This document shows, in pieces, positions 25,494 to 34,759 of a stretch of 56,447 nucleotides of DNA. Made by a program: the position numbers and the translations under genes. The DNA comes from Kiloniellaceae bacterium (GTDB lineage Bacteria > Pseudomonadota > Alphaproteobacteria > Kiloniellales > Kiloniellaceae). Under the pieces are notes generated by a model that was not told the DNA's origin, ran no database searches, and saw only the letters and a list, made by a program, of their open reading frames with translations. Each line of letters starts with the position of its first letter. Within the stretch, counting starts at the first letter, position 1. Location of the stretch: contig WHTV01000019.1 of assembly GCA_009377535.1 (NCBI GenBank), positions 1-56,447 of the forward strand, in the 5' to 3' direction.

Positions 25494-26760
25494 TGGCGCG
25501 CCAGCCGATGTCGCGGCGGCAGAAGCCTTGCGGCCAGTCGATGCGGTCGACCGCGGTGTAGGCGAGTTCCTGTGCCTGCCGGATGGTCGGCGCCATGGCG
25601 GTGACGTTCAGCACGCGCCCGCCATTGGCCAGGATCTCACCGTCCGGGCCCGCCTTGGTGCCGGCATGGAACACCTGCACGTCGTCGGAGTTGCCGGGCG
25701 CCAGGTCGAGGCCGCGGATGACGCTGTCCTTCTCGTAGGATCCCGGATAGCCCTTGGCGGCCAGGACGACGGTGAGCGCCGCCTCCGGGTACCAGCGCAG
25801 GTCGAAGGACGAGAGCACGCCGTCGGTGCTGGCGATCAGCGCCGGCAGCAGATCGGACATCAACCGCATGAGGATCACCTGGCACTCGGGATCGCCGAAG
25901 CGCACGTTGTACTCGATGAGCTCTGGGCCATCCTTCGTGATCATCAGGCCGGCGTAGAGCACGCCCTTGAAGGGCATGCCCTCGGCCTTCATCGCGGCGA
26001 CCGTCGGACGGACGATGCGGTCCATGGTGTCGTCGATCAGGGTCTGGGTCATCACCGGCGCCGGCGAATAGGCGCCCATGCCGCCGGTGTTGGGCCCTTG
26101 GTCGCCGTCGTAAACGCGCTTGTGGTCCTGCGCGGTTGCCAGGGGCAGGGCCGTCTCGCCATCGACCAGCGCGAAGAAGCTCGCCTCCTCGCCTTCCAGG
26201 AAGGCCTCGATGACCAGTTCGGCGCCGGCCGCACCGAAGGCGCCGCCGGCCAGAGCCTCGTCGATGGCGGCCAGCGCCTCGGCCTCGGTCATGGCGACCG
26301 TGACGCCCTTGCCGGCGGCGAGGCCGTCGGCCTTCACCACGATGGGCGCGCCCTCGGCCTTCACGTAGGCCTTTGCGGTGGCGACGTCGGTGAAGCGGGC
26401 ATAGGCGGCGGTGGGGATGCCGTATTTGGCGCAGAGGTCCTTGGTGAATCCCTTGGAGCCTTCGAGCTGAGCGGCGGCCGCGCTCGGCCCGAAGGACTTC
26501 ACGCCGATCTCCGCCAAGCGGTCGACCAGGCCGAGGACCAGCGGGCCTTCGGGGCCGACCACCACGTAATCGATGGCTTCCTTCTGCACGAAGGCAAGGA
26601 GGCCCTCGATGTCGTCGGCAGCGATGGGGACGCAAACCGCCTCTTCGGCGATGCCCGCGTTGCCCGGGGCGCAGAACAGCTTATGGCAGAGGGGAGAGGC
26701 CGCGATGGTCCAGCACAGCGCATGCTCGCGTCCGCCGCCGCCGACTACCAGTACCTTCAT
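25480..26760 (-). CDS. purD: Phosphoribosylamine-glycine ligase
   Basis: PurD (GARS) joins glycine to phosphoribosylamine in de novo purine synthesis. The 426-residue protein begins [17 protein letters not shown] and carries the ATP-grasp region [16 protein letters not shown] and the signature [15 protein letters not shown] stretch ([14 protein letters not shown]). Length is normal. The ATG at 26760 is where all homologues begin; the open frame upstream is spurious. It is divergent from xseA across 84 bp, a frequent neighbour pair in alphaproteobacteria. Confidence 0.97.
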   Translation of the reverse strand: MKVLVVGGGGREHALCWTIAASPLCHKLFCAPGNAGIAEEAVCVPIAADDIEGLLAFVQKEAIDYVVVGPEGPLVLGLVDRLAEIGVKSFGPSAAAAQLEGSKGFTKDLCAKYGIPTAAYARFTDVATAKAYVKAEGAPIVVKADGLAAGKGVTVAMTEAEALAAIDEALAGGAFGAAGAELVIEAFLEGEEASFFALVDGETALPLATAQDHKRVYDGDQGPNTGGMGAYSPAPVMTQTLIDDTMDRIVRPTVAAMKAEGMPFKGVLYAGLMITKDGPELIEYNVRFGDPECQVILMRLMSDLLPALIASTDGVLSSFDLRWYPEAALTVVLAAKGYPGSYEKDSVIRGLDLAPGNSDDVQVFHAGTKAGPDGEILANGGRVLNVTAMAPTIRQAQELAYTAVDRIDWPQGFCRRDIGWRAIARR

Positions 26761-26844
26761 GCTGCCCCCAACAATCTTCTCTGGAATGCCTCGCTCCGCC
26801 ATGGCCTGCACGGCGGCGCTCTTGTAGCATAGCGGGCAGCAGCC

Positions 26845-28305
26845 ATGACCGACTTTTATCCAGATTCCGCCTTTGACGGCGGCCCCACGCCCGGCAATGT
26901 GCCGGAGTTCTCGGTCTCCGAGATCTCCATGGCCGTGAAACGCACGCTCGAAGGCACCTTCGAGCGGGTGCGCGTGCGCGGCGAGATCTCCGGCTTCAAG
27001 CGCGCCGCGTCGGGCCATTGCTACATGGCGCTGAAGGACGAGAACGCGGTGCTGGACGCCGTGTGCTGGCGCGGCACCGCCGGAAAACTGACCATCGCGC
27101 CGGAAGACGGCATGGAGGTGATCGCCACCGGGCGCCTCACCAGCTATCCGGGCCGCTCGAAGTACCAGATCGTCGTCGAGGCGCTGGAACTGGCCGGCGA
27201 GGGCGCCCTCTTGAAGCTGCTGGAGGACCGCCGCCGCAAGCTGGCGGCCGACGGCCTCTTCGACGAGGACCGCAAGCGCCCGCTGCCCTTCCTGCCGGAG
27301 GTGATCGGCGTGGTCACCTCGCCGACCGGCGCGGTGATCCGCGACATTCTGCACCGGCTGGCCGACCGCTTCCCGCGCCGGGTATTGGTCTGGCCGGTCC
27401 TGGTGCAGGGCGAGGGCGCGGCCCAGCAGGTCGCGGCGGCGATCCGCGGCTTCAACGCCCTGCCGGCCGCAGGCGGCGTGCTGCCGCGGCCCGATCTGCT
27501 GATCGTGGCGCGTGGCGGCGGCTCGCTGGAGGATCTCTGGGCCTTCAACGAGGAGGTCGTGGTGCGCGCCGCCGCCGAGTCGGCGATTCCGCTGATCTCC
27601 GCCGTCGGCCACGAGACCGACACCACCCTCATCGACTACGCCGCAGACCGCCGCGCGCCGACGCCGAGCGCCGCTGCCGAGATGGCGGTGCCGGTGCGCC
27701 GCGACCTGCTGATCCAGGCCGGCGAGCTGGAGCGCCGCCTGCTCGGTGCCGCCGCCCGCATGGTGGCCGAGCGCCGCGTGCAGCTGGAAGGTCTGGGGCG
27801 TGGCCTGGTCGACCCCAAGCGGCTGCTGGAGGACATGAGCCAGCGTCTCGATGACCGGGCCGAACGCCTGAGGAACTGCTGGAACGCCCTGGTCAAGGAC
27901 CGCCAGGCCCGCGTCGATCGCCTGCGCGCCAGCCTGCCCCATCCGCGTCAGCTGCTGGCGGTGAAGGCGGAGCAGCTGGCGGGTCCGGCGGGGCGCCTCG
28001 ACAGCGTGCGCCCGCGTCTGCTCGGCGAGCGGGCCCGCGAGCTCGAGGGGCTGAACCGGGTGCTGGAGAGCGTCTCCTATAAGAAGGTGCTGCAGCGCGG
28101 CTATGCCGTCGTGCGCGGCCCCGAGGGCGCGATCACGAGGCCCGAAGCTGTGACGCCCGGCCTGGCGCTCGACCTGGAGTTCGCGAACGGCCGCGCGGCG
28201 GCCACCGGCGGCGCCGGCCAGGCGGCGGCCGCGCCGGAGAAGCCGAAGCCCGCGGCGCCGAAGAAGAAGTCCGGCTCCAACGACCCTCAGGGCTCGCTCC
28301 TATGA
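26845..28305 (+). CDS. xseA: Exodeoxyribonuclease VII large subunit
   Basis: A 486-residue subunit of the single-strand-specific exonuclease VII. An N-terminal OB-fold (about 20-115, [27 protein letters not shown]) is followed by the catalytic domain with [32 protein letters not shown] and [14 protein letters not shown] long helical region and a Lys/Ala/Pro-rich tail close the protein. The small subunit xseB is not in the window. The stop codon overlaps the ATG of the M23 gene (ATGA). Confidence 0.97.
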   Translation: MTDFYPDSAFDGGPTPGNVPEFSVSEISMAVKRTLEGTFERVRVRGEISGFKRAASGHCYMALKDENAVLDAVCWRGTAGKLTIAPEDGMEVIATGRLTSYPGRSKYQIVVEALELAGEGALLKLLEDRRRKLAADGLFDEDRKRPLPFLPEVIGVVTSPTGAVIRDILHRLADRFPRRVLVWPVLVQGEGAAQQVAAAIRGFNALPAAGGVLPRPDLLIVARGGGSLEDLWAFNEEVVVRAAAESAIPLISAVGHETDTTLIDYAADRRAPTPSAAAEMAVPVRRDLLIQAGELERRLLGAAARMVAERRVQLEGLGRGLVDPKRLLEDMSQRLDDRAERLRNCWNALVKDRQARVDRLRASLPHPRQLLAVKAEQLAGPAGRLDSVRPRLLGERARELEGLNRVLESVSYKKVLQRGYAVVRGPEGAITRPEAVTPGLALDLEFANGRAAATGGAGQAAAAPEKPKPAAPKKKSGSNDPQGSLL

Positions 28306-29126
28306 TCCGTTCACTGCTTGCCCTCGTGATCTGCCTGCTGGCGCTGCCGCCGGCTGCCGCCGCCGTGGAGCTCACGCTGGAGGGCGCCTTCATGCAGGGC
28401 GGCCTGGTGTTTGGCCGGAGCCTGCCCGGCGCCAAGGCGAGCCTCGACGGCCAGCCGCTGCGCATGACGGCGGACGGCCGCTTCGTTTTCGGCTTCGGCC
28501 GCGACTTTCCGGCCAAGGCGACCCTTGAGGTGACTTGGTCCGACGGCGGCGTGGAGACGCGCGAGCTGGCGATCGAGCCGCGCGCCTACGACATCCAGCG
28601 CATCGACGGCATCGCCAAGGACTACGTCTCGCCCCCCGAGGAGGTGCTGGCGCGCATCCGGGCGGACTCCGAAGCCGCGGCCAGGGCCCGCACCGCCGAC
28701 CGCCCGGAAACCGATTTCGATTCCGGTTTCGTCTGGCCGGCGCAGGGCCCGATCTCCGGCGTCTACGGCTCCCAGCGCATCCTCAACGGCGCGCCGCGCC
28801 AGCCGCACTACGGCGTCGACATCGCCGGCCCTGTCGGCACGCCGGTGGCGGCGCCGGCCGACGGCATCATCACCCTGGCGCACCCCGACATGTACTTCAG
28901 CGGCGCCACCCTCATCATCGACCACGGCCACGGCCTCAGCTCGACCTTCCTGCACCTGGAGAAGATCGAGGTGACGGAGGGCCAGCGCGTGCGGCAGGGC
29001 GAGGTAGTGGCGCTGATGGGCAAGTCGGGCCGCGTCACCGGCGCGCACCTCGACTGGCGCATGAACTGGCGCGACCAGCGCATCGACCCGGCGCTCCTCG
29101 TCCCGCCGATGCCGAAGACGGAATAA
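28302..29126 (+). CDS. M23 family metallopeptidase, periplasmic
   Basis: 274 residues with a signal peptide (about 1-21, AAAA-VEL). Residues 22-95 form a beta-rich domain, then a short helical linker. The LytM/M23 domain spans about 144-262: HYGVD gives zinc ligands H169 and D173, and FLHL supplies H218. The usual third-ligand motif HxH reads HLD here (H249, D251), so an Asp replaces a zinc-binding His. The protein would cleave peptidoglycan peptides or regulate an amidase if active. It is coupled to xseA by a 4-bp overlap. It is convergent with the acyltransferase gene. Confidence 0.88.
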   Translation: MIRSLLALVICLLALPPAAAAVELTLEGAFMQGGLVFGRSLPGAKASLDGQPLRMTADGRFVFGFGRDFPAKATLEVTWSDGGVETRELAIEPRAYDIQRIDGIAKDYVSPPEEVLARIRADSEAAARARTADRPETDFDSGFVWPAQGPISGVYGSQRILNGAPRQPHYGVDIAGPVGTPVAAPADGIITLAHPDMYFSGATLIIDHGHGLSSTFLHLEKIEVTEGQRVRQGEVVALMGKSGRVTGAHLDWRMNWRDQRIDPALLVPPMPKTE

Positions 29127-29140
29127 AGGCTCTAAAGACT

Positions 29141-30061
29141 CTAAGGTCGGTCCCAGCGGCGGTGGAGCCACAGCCAGTCTTCGGGGCGGTGGCGGATCCA
29201 GCGTTCCAGGATGCGGTTCACCTCGGTCATCATGGCCCTGGCCTCGGCCTGGCGGTCGCCGAGTTGCGGGTGGCTGACGGCTTCTTCCAGAGTAATGCGG
29301 AAGCGCGCGCCGCCGAGGCGCTCCAGGTGGACCGGCACGATCGGCAGATTCTTATCGATGGCCAGCTTGGCGATGCCGAGAGTGGTGCGCGCCGGCCGGC
29401 CGAAGAGCGGCAGGGTGACGCCCTGGCTGGTGCGCTGATCCACCAGGACGCCGAGATTGAGGCCCTCGTCGAGCAGCTTCACGGTCTGTCGTCCGCCTTC
29501 GATGCCCTTGGGGACCTTGCCCCAGTCGCCGGTCGACCGTTCGCGGAAATACAGCAGGATGCGCTGGATGACCGGGTTGTTCACCGGCCGCGAGACCACG
29601 GTGAGGTTGAGGCCATGGTTGTAGGCGACGATGGGCATCAGCTCGAAGTTCGCCATATGGGCGGAGAAGCCGATGAAGGGGCGGCCGCTCTGCTGCACGC
29701 CGACCATGCGCTCGGCATGCAGCACCTCGACGCGGCCCGACTTCGGGTCGGCGATGGCGCCGAGGTGGGGATACTCCGCTACCAGGCGGCCAAGATTGTC
29801 CCACATGCCGGCGACGATGCGGCGGCGCTCGGCCTCCGCCATATCCGGAAAGGCGATGGCGAGATGCTTCAGGGCACGCCGGCTGATCGGCAGCCGGGTG
29901 CCGATCTGGCGCGACAGCCAGCCACCGATGTCCGAGGCCAGGTCGATCGGCAGCAGCCAGAAGAACCCGACGAGGAGGAACTGCAGCAGTCCTTCGATGC
30001 CATGGCGGATCGAGCGCAGCGCCTTGCGCCAGGGGCGGTGCTTGTGGGCCCAGCCGGTCAT
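29141..30061 (-). CDS. Lipid A late acyltransferase (LpxL/HtrB family)
   Basis: 306 residues with an N-terminal membrane anchor (about 25-42) and the acyltransferase motif HMANFE (H135, E140; HX4D/E). Family members transfer a secondary acyl chain to Kdo2-lipid IVA at the inner leaflet. The ATG at 30061 overlaps the lpxK stop (ATGA), so it is made with lpxK. The family assignment is firm; whether it adds laurate or another chain is not visible. Confidence 0.88.
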   Translation of the reverse strand: MTGWAHKHRPWRKALRSIRHGIEGLLQFLLVGFFWLLPIDLASDIGGWLSRQIGTRLPISRRALKHLAIAFPDMAEAERRRIVAGMWDNLGRLVAEYPHLGAIADPKSGRVEVLHAERMVGVQQSGRPFIGFSAHMANFELMPIVAYNHGLNLTVVSRPVNNPVIQRILLYFRERSTGDWGKVPKGIEGGRQTVKLLDEGLNLGVLVDQRTSQGVTLPLFGRPARTTLGIAKLAIDKNLPIVPVHLERLGGARFRITLEEAVSHPQLGDRQAEARAMMTEVNRILERWIRHRPEDWLWLHRRWDRP

Positions 30062-31071
30062 GGGGCGATGGTCCTCGCGGAGGGCAGGGACAGGCGCTCG
30101 AGGAGGCGCAGCAGGCTCTCCTTGTCCTCCCACACCAACTCGACGTCAAGCACCGCAAGATCCGGCGGGGCGGCGGCTCCGATCCGCGCGGCGTCCTTGG
30201 CGGTGGTGATCAGCTGTGCATCGGTTGCGCTCGCGGCGGCACGTAGACGCGCCAGGGTGGCATCGTCATAAGGCCGGTGATCGGCGAAGGTTTCCCAGCC
30301 GACGATCTCGGCGCCGAGCGCTTTCAGGCTGTCGAAGAATTTCTGCGGTCGGCCGATGCCGGCGAAGGCGACGACACGACGACCGTTTAGGGAAGCGGCA
30401 AGGGCGGCGTCGCGAGGTACGAGCCGCGCCTTGAGGAGTGGCCGGTCTCGATCCCGGTGCTCGAGCAGGTTCTTGCCGGTCTCGCCGAGGTCGGATTCGC
30501 CGATCAGGACCACGGCATCGGCCCGCGCGAAGCCGCTGTCTGCCGTCTCGCGCAGCGGCCCGGCGGGCATGACGCGGCCGTTGCCGAGGCCGTAGGCGGT
30601 GTCGATGACCAACAGCGAGAGGTTCTTCTGCAGGCTCGGGTTCTGAAAGCCATCGTCCATCACCAGAACCTCGGCGCCTTCGTCGATGGCCTCGCGTGCG
30701 CCATCGACGCGGTCGCGCGCCACCCAGGTGGTGGCGGCGGCGGCCAGCAGCAGCGCTTCGTCGCCGACTTTGGCGGCAGCGTGGCGGGCGGGGTCGACCT
30801 GCAGCGGCCCGGTGGCGTTGCCGCCGTAGCCGCGGGTCAGCGCGGCGGGCTTCAGGCCGCGCGCCTTCAGCAGGGCGAGCAAGGAAAGCACGACCGGCGT
30901 CTTGCCGGCACCGCCGGCCACCAGGTTGCCGACGCAGATCACCGGCACCGGCGCGCGCCAGGGCGTGGTGACGGCCCGACGGGCGGTGCCGGCCAACTGA
31001 TAGGCAAGGCCGAGCGGCGTCAGCAGGCGCGCCAGCGCGCCGTCGTGGCGCCAGAAGTCAGGCGCTTGCAT
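30058..31071 (-). CDS. lpxK: Tetraacyldisaccharide 4'-kinase
   Basis: LpxK phosphorylates the 4' position of the lipid A disaccharide to give lipid IVA at the inner membrane. The 337-residue protein has one N-terminal membrane segment and a Walker A loop GNLVAGGAGKTPV (GGAGKT at 53-58), then LVMDDGFQNPSL typical of LpxK. It overlaps the DUF374 gene by 14 bp and the acyltransferase by 4 bp, giving a tight operon. The Kdo transferase gene usually found in this cluster is absent. Confidence 0.96.
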   Translation of the reverse strand: MQAPDFWRHDGALARLLTPLGLAYQLAGTARRAVTTPWRAPVPVICVGNLVAGGAGKTPVVLSLLALLKARGLKPAALTRGYGGNATGPLQVDPARHAAAKVGDEALLLAAAATTWVARDRVDGAREAIDEGAEVLVMDDGFQNPSLQKNLSLLVIDTAYGLGNGRVMPAGPLRETADSGFARADAVVLIGESDLGETGKNLLEHRDRDRPLLKARLVPRDAALAASLNGRRVVAFAGIGRPQKFFDSLKALGAEIVGWETFADHRPYDDATLARLRAAASATDAQLITTAKDAARIGAAAPPDLAVLDVELVWEDKESLLRLLERLSLPSARTIAP

Positions 31072-31789
31072 GGCGCTGTGCGTTCTCGTCAGGCGCGGCA
31101 GCGCGGATTTCTACCTGACCCAGCGCGCGCTCGGCGATGTTGGTCAGGGCATTCAGGCTGTCCTCGGCGGCCTGGCGGCAGCGCTCCAGCGTCGCCGCAT
31201 CGGCGTCGCGCGGAACGTAGATCGGCGGACCGAAATGGATTTCCGCGCGGGCCAAAGGCAGCGGCAGGCAGAAACGGTCCCAGGTGGCGAAGAGCTTGCG
31301 CGGCCGGGCGCTGCCGGTCAGCGCGACCAGCGGCGCGCCGGTCATCTGTGCGGCCTTGACGGCCCCGGCCTTGAAGCGCATGCGCGGGCCCTTGGGACCG
31401 TCCGGGGTGACGACCAGGGTGATGCCCCGGCTCAACAGCCTGCTCATGCCGCGCAGCGCGCCAACGCCGCCGCGCCGGCTGGAGCCGAGAACCGTCTCGT
31501 AGCCGAAGGCGCGCGCCCCGCGGGCCACCAGCAGGCCGTCGCGATGGGCCGAGCTCAGCACGCCCAGTTGCCGTGGCGGCTTCGGCCAGCCGCCGGAGAG
31601 GAAGAACATGCGGCCATGCCACATGCAGAGGATCATCGGCGTTCCGCTGTCGAGCAACGCCTGGGTTTCCGGTGCGACGTGCCGGCGCCAGCGCACGCTC
31701 AGGTGAAACAGCCACATGAGCCCCGCGACGCCGTAGCCCAAGAGGCGCTGAGCCGGTTCCGATCTGATCCAGGTGTTGATGAGCTTCAC
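31058..31789 (-). CDS. DUF374 lysophospholipid acyltransferase-like protein
   Basis: 243 residues with one N-terminal hydrophobic segment (about 12-30). The core MILCMWHGRMFFLSG, SSAHRDGLLVARGARAFGY, GSSRRGGVGALRGMSRLL and VVTPDGPKGPRMRFKAGAV matches DUF374, related to the acyltransferase superfamily (HX4D-like SAHRDG). The gene is nearly always beside lipid A genes, suggesting a role in outer-membrane lipid assembly. Start is GTG 31789. It lies between msbA (38 bp) and lpxK (overlap). Confidence 0.88.
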   Translation of the reverse strand: MKLINTWIRSEPAQRLLGYGVAGLMWLFHLSVRWRRHVAPETQALLDSGTPMILCMWHGRMFFLSGGWPKPPRQLGVLSSAHRDGLLVARGARAFGYETVLGSSRRGGVGALRGMSRLLSRGITLVVTPDGPKGPRMRFKAGAVKAAQMTGAPLVALTGSARPRKLFATWDRFCLPLPLARAEIHFGPPIYVPRDADAATLERCRQAAEDSLNALTNIAERALGQVEIRAAAPDENAQRHASA

Positions 31790-31827
31790 CGGCAGCGCTC
31801 CGCAGAGGTCGGTCAGGCGCGGCTCCG

Positions 31828-33675
31828 TCAGGCCTGCGCCCTCAGGTCCTTGAGGAGGTCCTTGGGCAGGTCCCTGGCGCCTCTGCCGTCTTCCTGCTCG
31901 GCGAATTGCAGGGCGTAGAGCCTTGCGTAGTGGCCGCCGGCCGCCAGCAGCTCGACATGGCTGCCCTTTTCGACGATGCGGCCTTCCTCCATCACGTAGA
32001 TGATGTCGGCACCTACCACCGTGGAGAGCCGGTGGGCGATGACGAAGGTGGTGCGCCCGCTGATCAATTGGCTCAGCGCGTGCTGCACGTGGCGCTCCGA
32101 CTCGCTGTCGAGGGCGGAGGTGGCCTCGTCGAGTAGCAGGATGGGCGCGTCCTTCAGCATGGCGCGGGCGATGGCGACCCGTTGGCGCTGGCCGCCTGAG
32201 AGGTTGCTGCCGCGCGGGCCGACCTGGGTGTCGTAGCCGTCGGGGAAGGCCGTGATGAAGTCGTGAGCGCCGGCCATGCCAGCAGCCTGTTCAATCTCAG
32301 TTTCGCTGGCGCCGGGACGGCCGTAGGCGATATTGGCGCGCAGGGTGTCGTCGAACAGAAGGATCTCCTGGCTGACCAGCCCGATGGCGTTGCGCAGCGA
32401 GTCGAGAGTCACGCCGCGCAGGTTCTGGCCATCGATGCTGACGCTGCCGCTCTCGGGGTCGTAGAAGCGCGGGATGAGGTTGAGGATGGTCGACTTGCCG
32501 GCGCCGGAGGGGCCGACCAGGGCGACGGTGCGGCCGGCCGGCGCTTCCAGGCTGATGCCGTGCAGCGCCGCCTTGGCGCCGTCGTAGGAGAAATGCACAC
32601 CCTCGAAGCGCACGTTGCCGCCGGCGATGCGCAGCGGCTTGGCGTCCGGTGCGTCGACGATCTCCGGCGCCTGGTCGAGCAGCGCAAAGACGCGCTGCGC
32701 CGCCGCCAGGCCGTTCTGCAGCATGGCATTCAGCTTGCTCAGGCGCTTCAGCGGTTCGTAGGCGAGCAGCAGGGCGAAGATGAAGGTGAACAGCGAGCCG
32801 GCGTTGCGGTCGCCGCCGATCACTTCGCTGCCGCCGTAGAGGATGGCGGCGGCGATGGCGAAGCCGCCGAGCGCCTCCATCACGGGGTGGATGATGTTGC
32901 TGACTCGCGACGACTTCTGATTCAGCCGGAAGACCTCTTCGATGGCCGCGTCCGCGCGCTTCGACTCGTAGCGCTCCATGACGTAGGCCTTCACGTGGCG
33001 AATGCCCTGGAAGGCTTCGTCGAGCAGTGTCGTCAGGCGGCCGACCTGCTCCTGGTTCTTGCCGGAGACCTTGCGCATGGAGCGCCCGATGCGCACCGAG
33101 GGAAAAATCGCCAGTGGCAGGATGACGGTGGTGATCAGCGCCAGCTGCCAGTCCTCGGCGAACATCACCCCGATCAGGAAGAGCGCCGTCAGGCTGTCCT
33201 TACCGATGGCGGTCAGGGTATTCGAGGCCATGCTGCGCAGCAGGTTCACGTCGTTGATAAAGTGGGAGATCAGCGTGCCCGGCGAGTTGTGGTGGAAGAA
33301 GGCCAGATCGGCGCCAATCAACTTGTCGAAGAGCTGCTGCTGGATCTTGGCGACCACCCGGTGGCCGACATAGCTCATCAGCACCGCCTGGCTGTAGGTC
33401 GCAAAGCCGCGCAGGGCGAAGACCGCGACGGTGGCCAGCGCGATGGGATAGAGCAGCGCGCCCTGCTTGGCGATGAAGATCTCGTTCACCACTGGCTTGA
33501 TGAGCTGGGTGAAGGCGGCGGTGGTGGCGGCGGCGAGGCCCATGCCGAGGAGGGCGAGCGCGATGCGGCCCTTGTGTTCGGCGACATAGTCGCGCACCAG
33601 CCGGCGAACCAGCACCTTGGTGTGCTCGTCACGCAGGTCCACCTGCTTCTTCAGAGCTTTGGGTTTGTCCGACAA
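31828..33675 (-). CDS. msbA: ABC transporter, lipid A exporter MsbA-type
   Basis: A 615-residue half-transporter. Six transmembrane helices span residues ~35-320, and the ATPase follows with Walker A GPSGAGKST (388-396), signature LSGGQ (492-496), Walker B ILLLDEATSALD (from 512) and H-loop FVIAHRLST. MsbA flips core lipid A across the inner membrane. Linkage to DUF374 and lpxK supports this over a generic multidrug exporter. The frame begins with TTG (33675) without a good ribosome site; a GTG eleven codons later is an alternative. The short ~30-residue tail is charged. Confidence 0.92.
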   Translation of the reverse strand: MSDKPKALKKQVDLRDEHTKVLVRRLVRDYVAEHKGRIALALLGMGLAAATTAAFTQLIKPVVNEIFIAKQGALLYPIALATVAVFALRGFATYSQAVLMSYVGHRVVAKIQQQLFDKLIGADLAFFHHNSPGTLISHFINDVNLLRSMASNTLTAIGKDSLTALFLIGVMFAEDWQLALITTVILPLAIFPSVRIGRSMRKVSGKNQEQVGRLTTLLDEAFQGIRHVKAYVMERYESKRADAAIEEVFRLNQKSSRVSNIIHPVMEALGGFAIAAAILYGGSEVIGGDRNAGSLFTFIFALLLAYEPLKRLSKLNAMLQNGLAAAQRVFALLDQAPEIVDAPDAKPLRIAGGNVRFEGVHFSYDGAKAALHGISLEAPAGRTVALVGPSGAGKSTILNLIPRFYDPESGSVSIDGQNLRGVTLDSLRNAIGLVSQEILLFDDTLRANIAYGRPGASETEIEQAAGMAGAHDFITAFPDGYDTQVGPRGSNLSGGQRQRVAIARAMLKDAPILLLDEATSALDSESERHVQHALSQLISGRTTFVIAHRLSTVVGADIIYVMEEGRIVEKGSHVELLAAGGHYARLYALQFAEQEDGRGARDLPKDLLKDLRAQA

Positions 33676-33815
33676 ATCGCCCGGGGGAAGTCGCTGAAGA
33701 CTTCGTCAGCCGTTGATGAAGAAGCCAGTTTACCATGCCGCCCGGCGCGGCGTCACGCAGCCAAAACCCGGGAGTTCCGGTACCATCCCGCCTGGATTTA
33801 AGCGGCGAAAGCCCT

Positions 33816-34757
33816 ATGATCGCGCCCGTCATGATCGATTTGCCGCAGCAGACCGGCGCACCCCGGCGCCTCCTGGTGATCTACAACCCGACAGCCGGCG
33901 GCCGTCGGCGTCATCGCTTCGAGGCCGTGCTGGCGGACCTCGCAGATCTCGGCTGCCCGATGGACGTGCGACCAACCGCCGGCCCCGGCGACGCCGCGGC
34001 CTTCGCGCAGGAAGCCGATCCCACCGCTCACGACCTGGTGGTCGCCGCCGGCGGCGACGGCACCATCAACGAGGTCATCAACGGCCTGGTCGGGCTGTCA
34101 GCCGCGGCAGCGCCGCCGCCCCTGGCGGTACTGCCGCTCGGCACCGCCAACGTGCTGGCCGCCGAACTCGGCCTCGACCTGGTGCCGGCCCACATCGCCC
34201 GGGTCATCGCGCGCGGAACGGCGCAGCCGGTTTCCCTCGGCCGGGCCAGCGCCCTGGGCGAGAGCCGGGTGTTTTCTCTGATGGCCGGTGCGGGCTTCGA
34301 TGCCCGCGTGGTCGCCGGCATCGGCCTGCGGACGAAGCGGCTGCTCGGCAAGGGCGCCTACGTGCTGGAAGGCCTCTACCAGATGTGCCGGCGGAAGCCG
34401 CCGCTCCTCCAGGTGACAGTGGACGGCAAGATCTACGAGGCCGCCTCGGTGGTGGTCAGCAATGCGCGCTTCTACGGCGGGCGCTACATCCTGGCGCCGG
34501 AGGCCCGACTGGCGGACCCCTTGCTGCACGTCTGCCTGTTCCGCCACGGCGACGTGCTGCACATCCTGCGCTACGCCCTGGCGCTGCAGCGCGGCCTGCT
34601 GCTGCGCGAAAACAGCTTCCGCATTGTCACCGGCCGGGAGATCCGCATCGAGGGCGATCCGGGCGCCCCGCTGCAGGCCGACGGCGACATTGTCGCCCAC
34701 CTGCCCGTGCGCATCAGCCTGCTGCCGCACGCCCTGAGCATGGTGGCGGCGGGCTGA
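33816..34757 (+). CDS. Diacylglycerol kinase-family lipid kinase (YegS/BmrU type)
   Basis: 313 residues from the ATG at 33816. The catalytic domain opens RRLLVIYNPTAGG and has the ATP-site VVAAGGDGTINEVINGL and LPLGTANVLAAELGL; the C-terminal beta-sandwich follows. Family members phosphorylate diacylglycerol, ceramide or other lipids. It is divergent from msbA across ~140 bp, which fits an envelope-lipid role. An in-frame ATG at 33831 is also possible; neither start has a strong ribosome site. It is convergent with pmbA, 2 bp apart. Confidence 0.88.
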   Translation: MIAPVMIDLPQQTGAPRRLLVIYNPTAGGRRRHRFEAVLADLADLGCPMDVRPTAGPGDAAAFAQEADPTAHDLVVAAGGDGTINEVINGLVGLSAAAAPPPLAVLPLGTANVLAAELGLDLVPAHIARVIARGTAQPVSLGRASALGESRVFSLMAGAGFDARVVAGIGLRTKRLLGKGAYVLEGLYQMCRRKPPLLQVTVDGKIYEAASVVVSNARFYGGRYILAPEARLADPLLHVCLFRHGDVLHILRYALALQRGLLLRENSFRIVTGREIRIEGDPGAPLQADGDIVAHLPVRISLLPHALSMVAAG

Positions 34758-34759
34758 GC

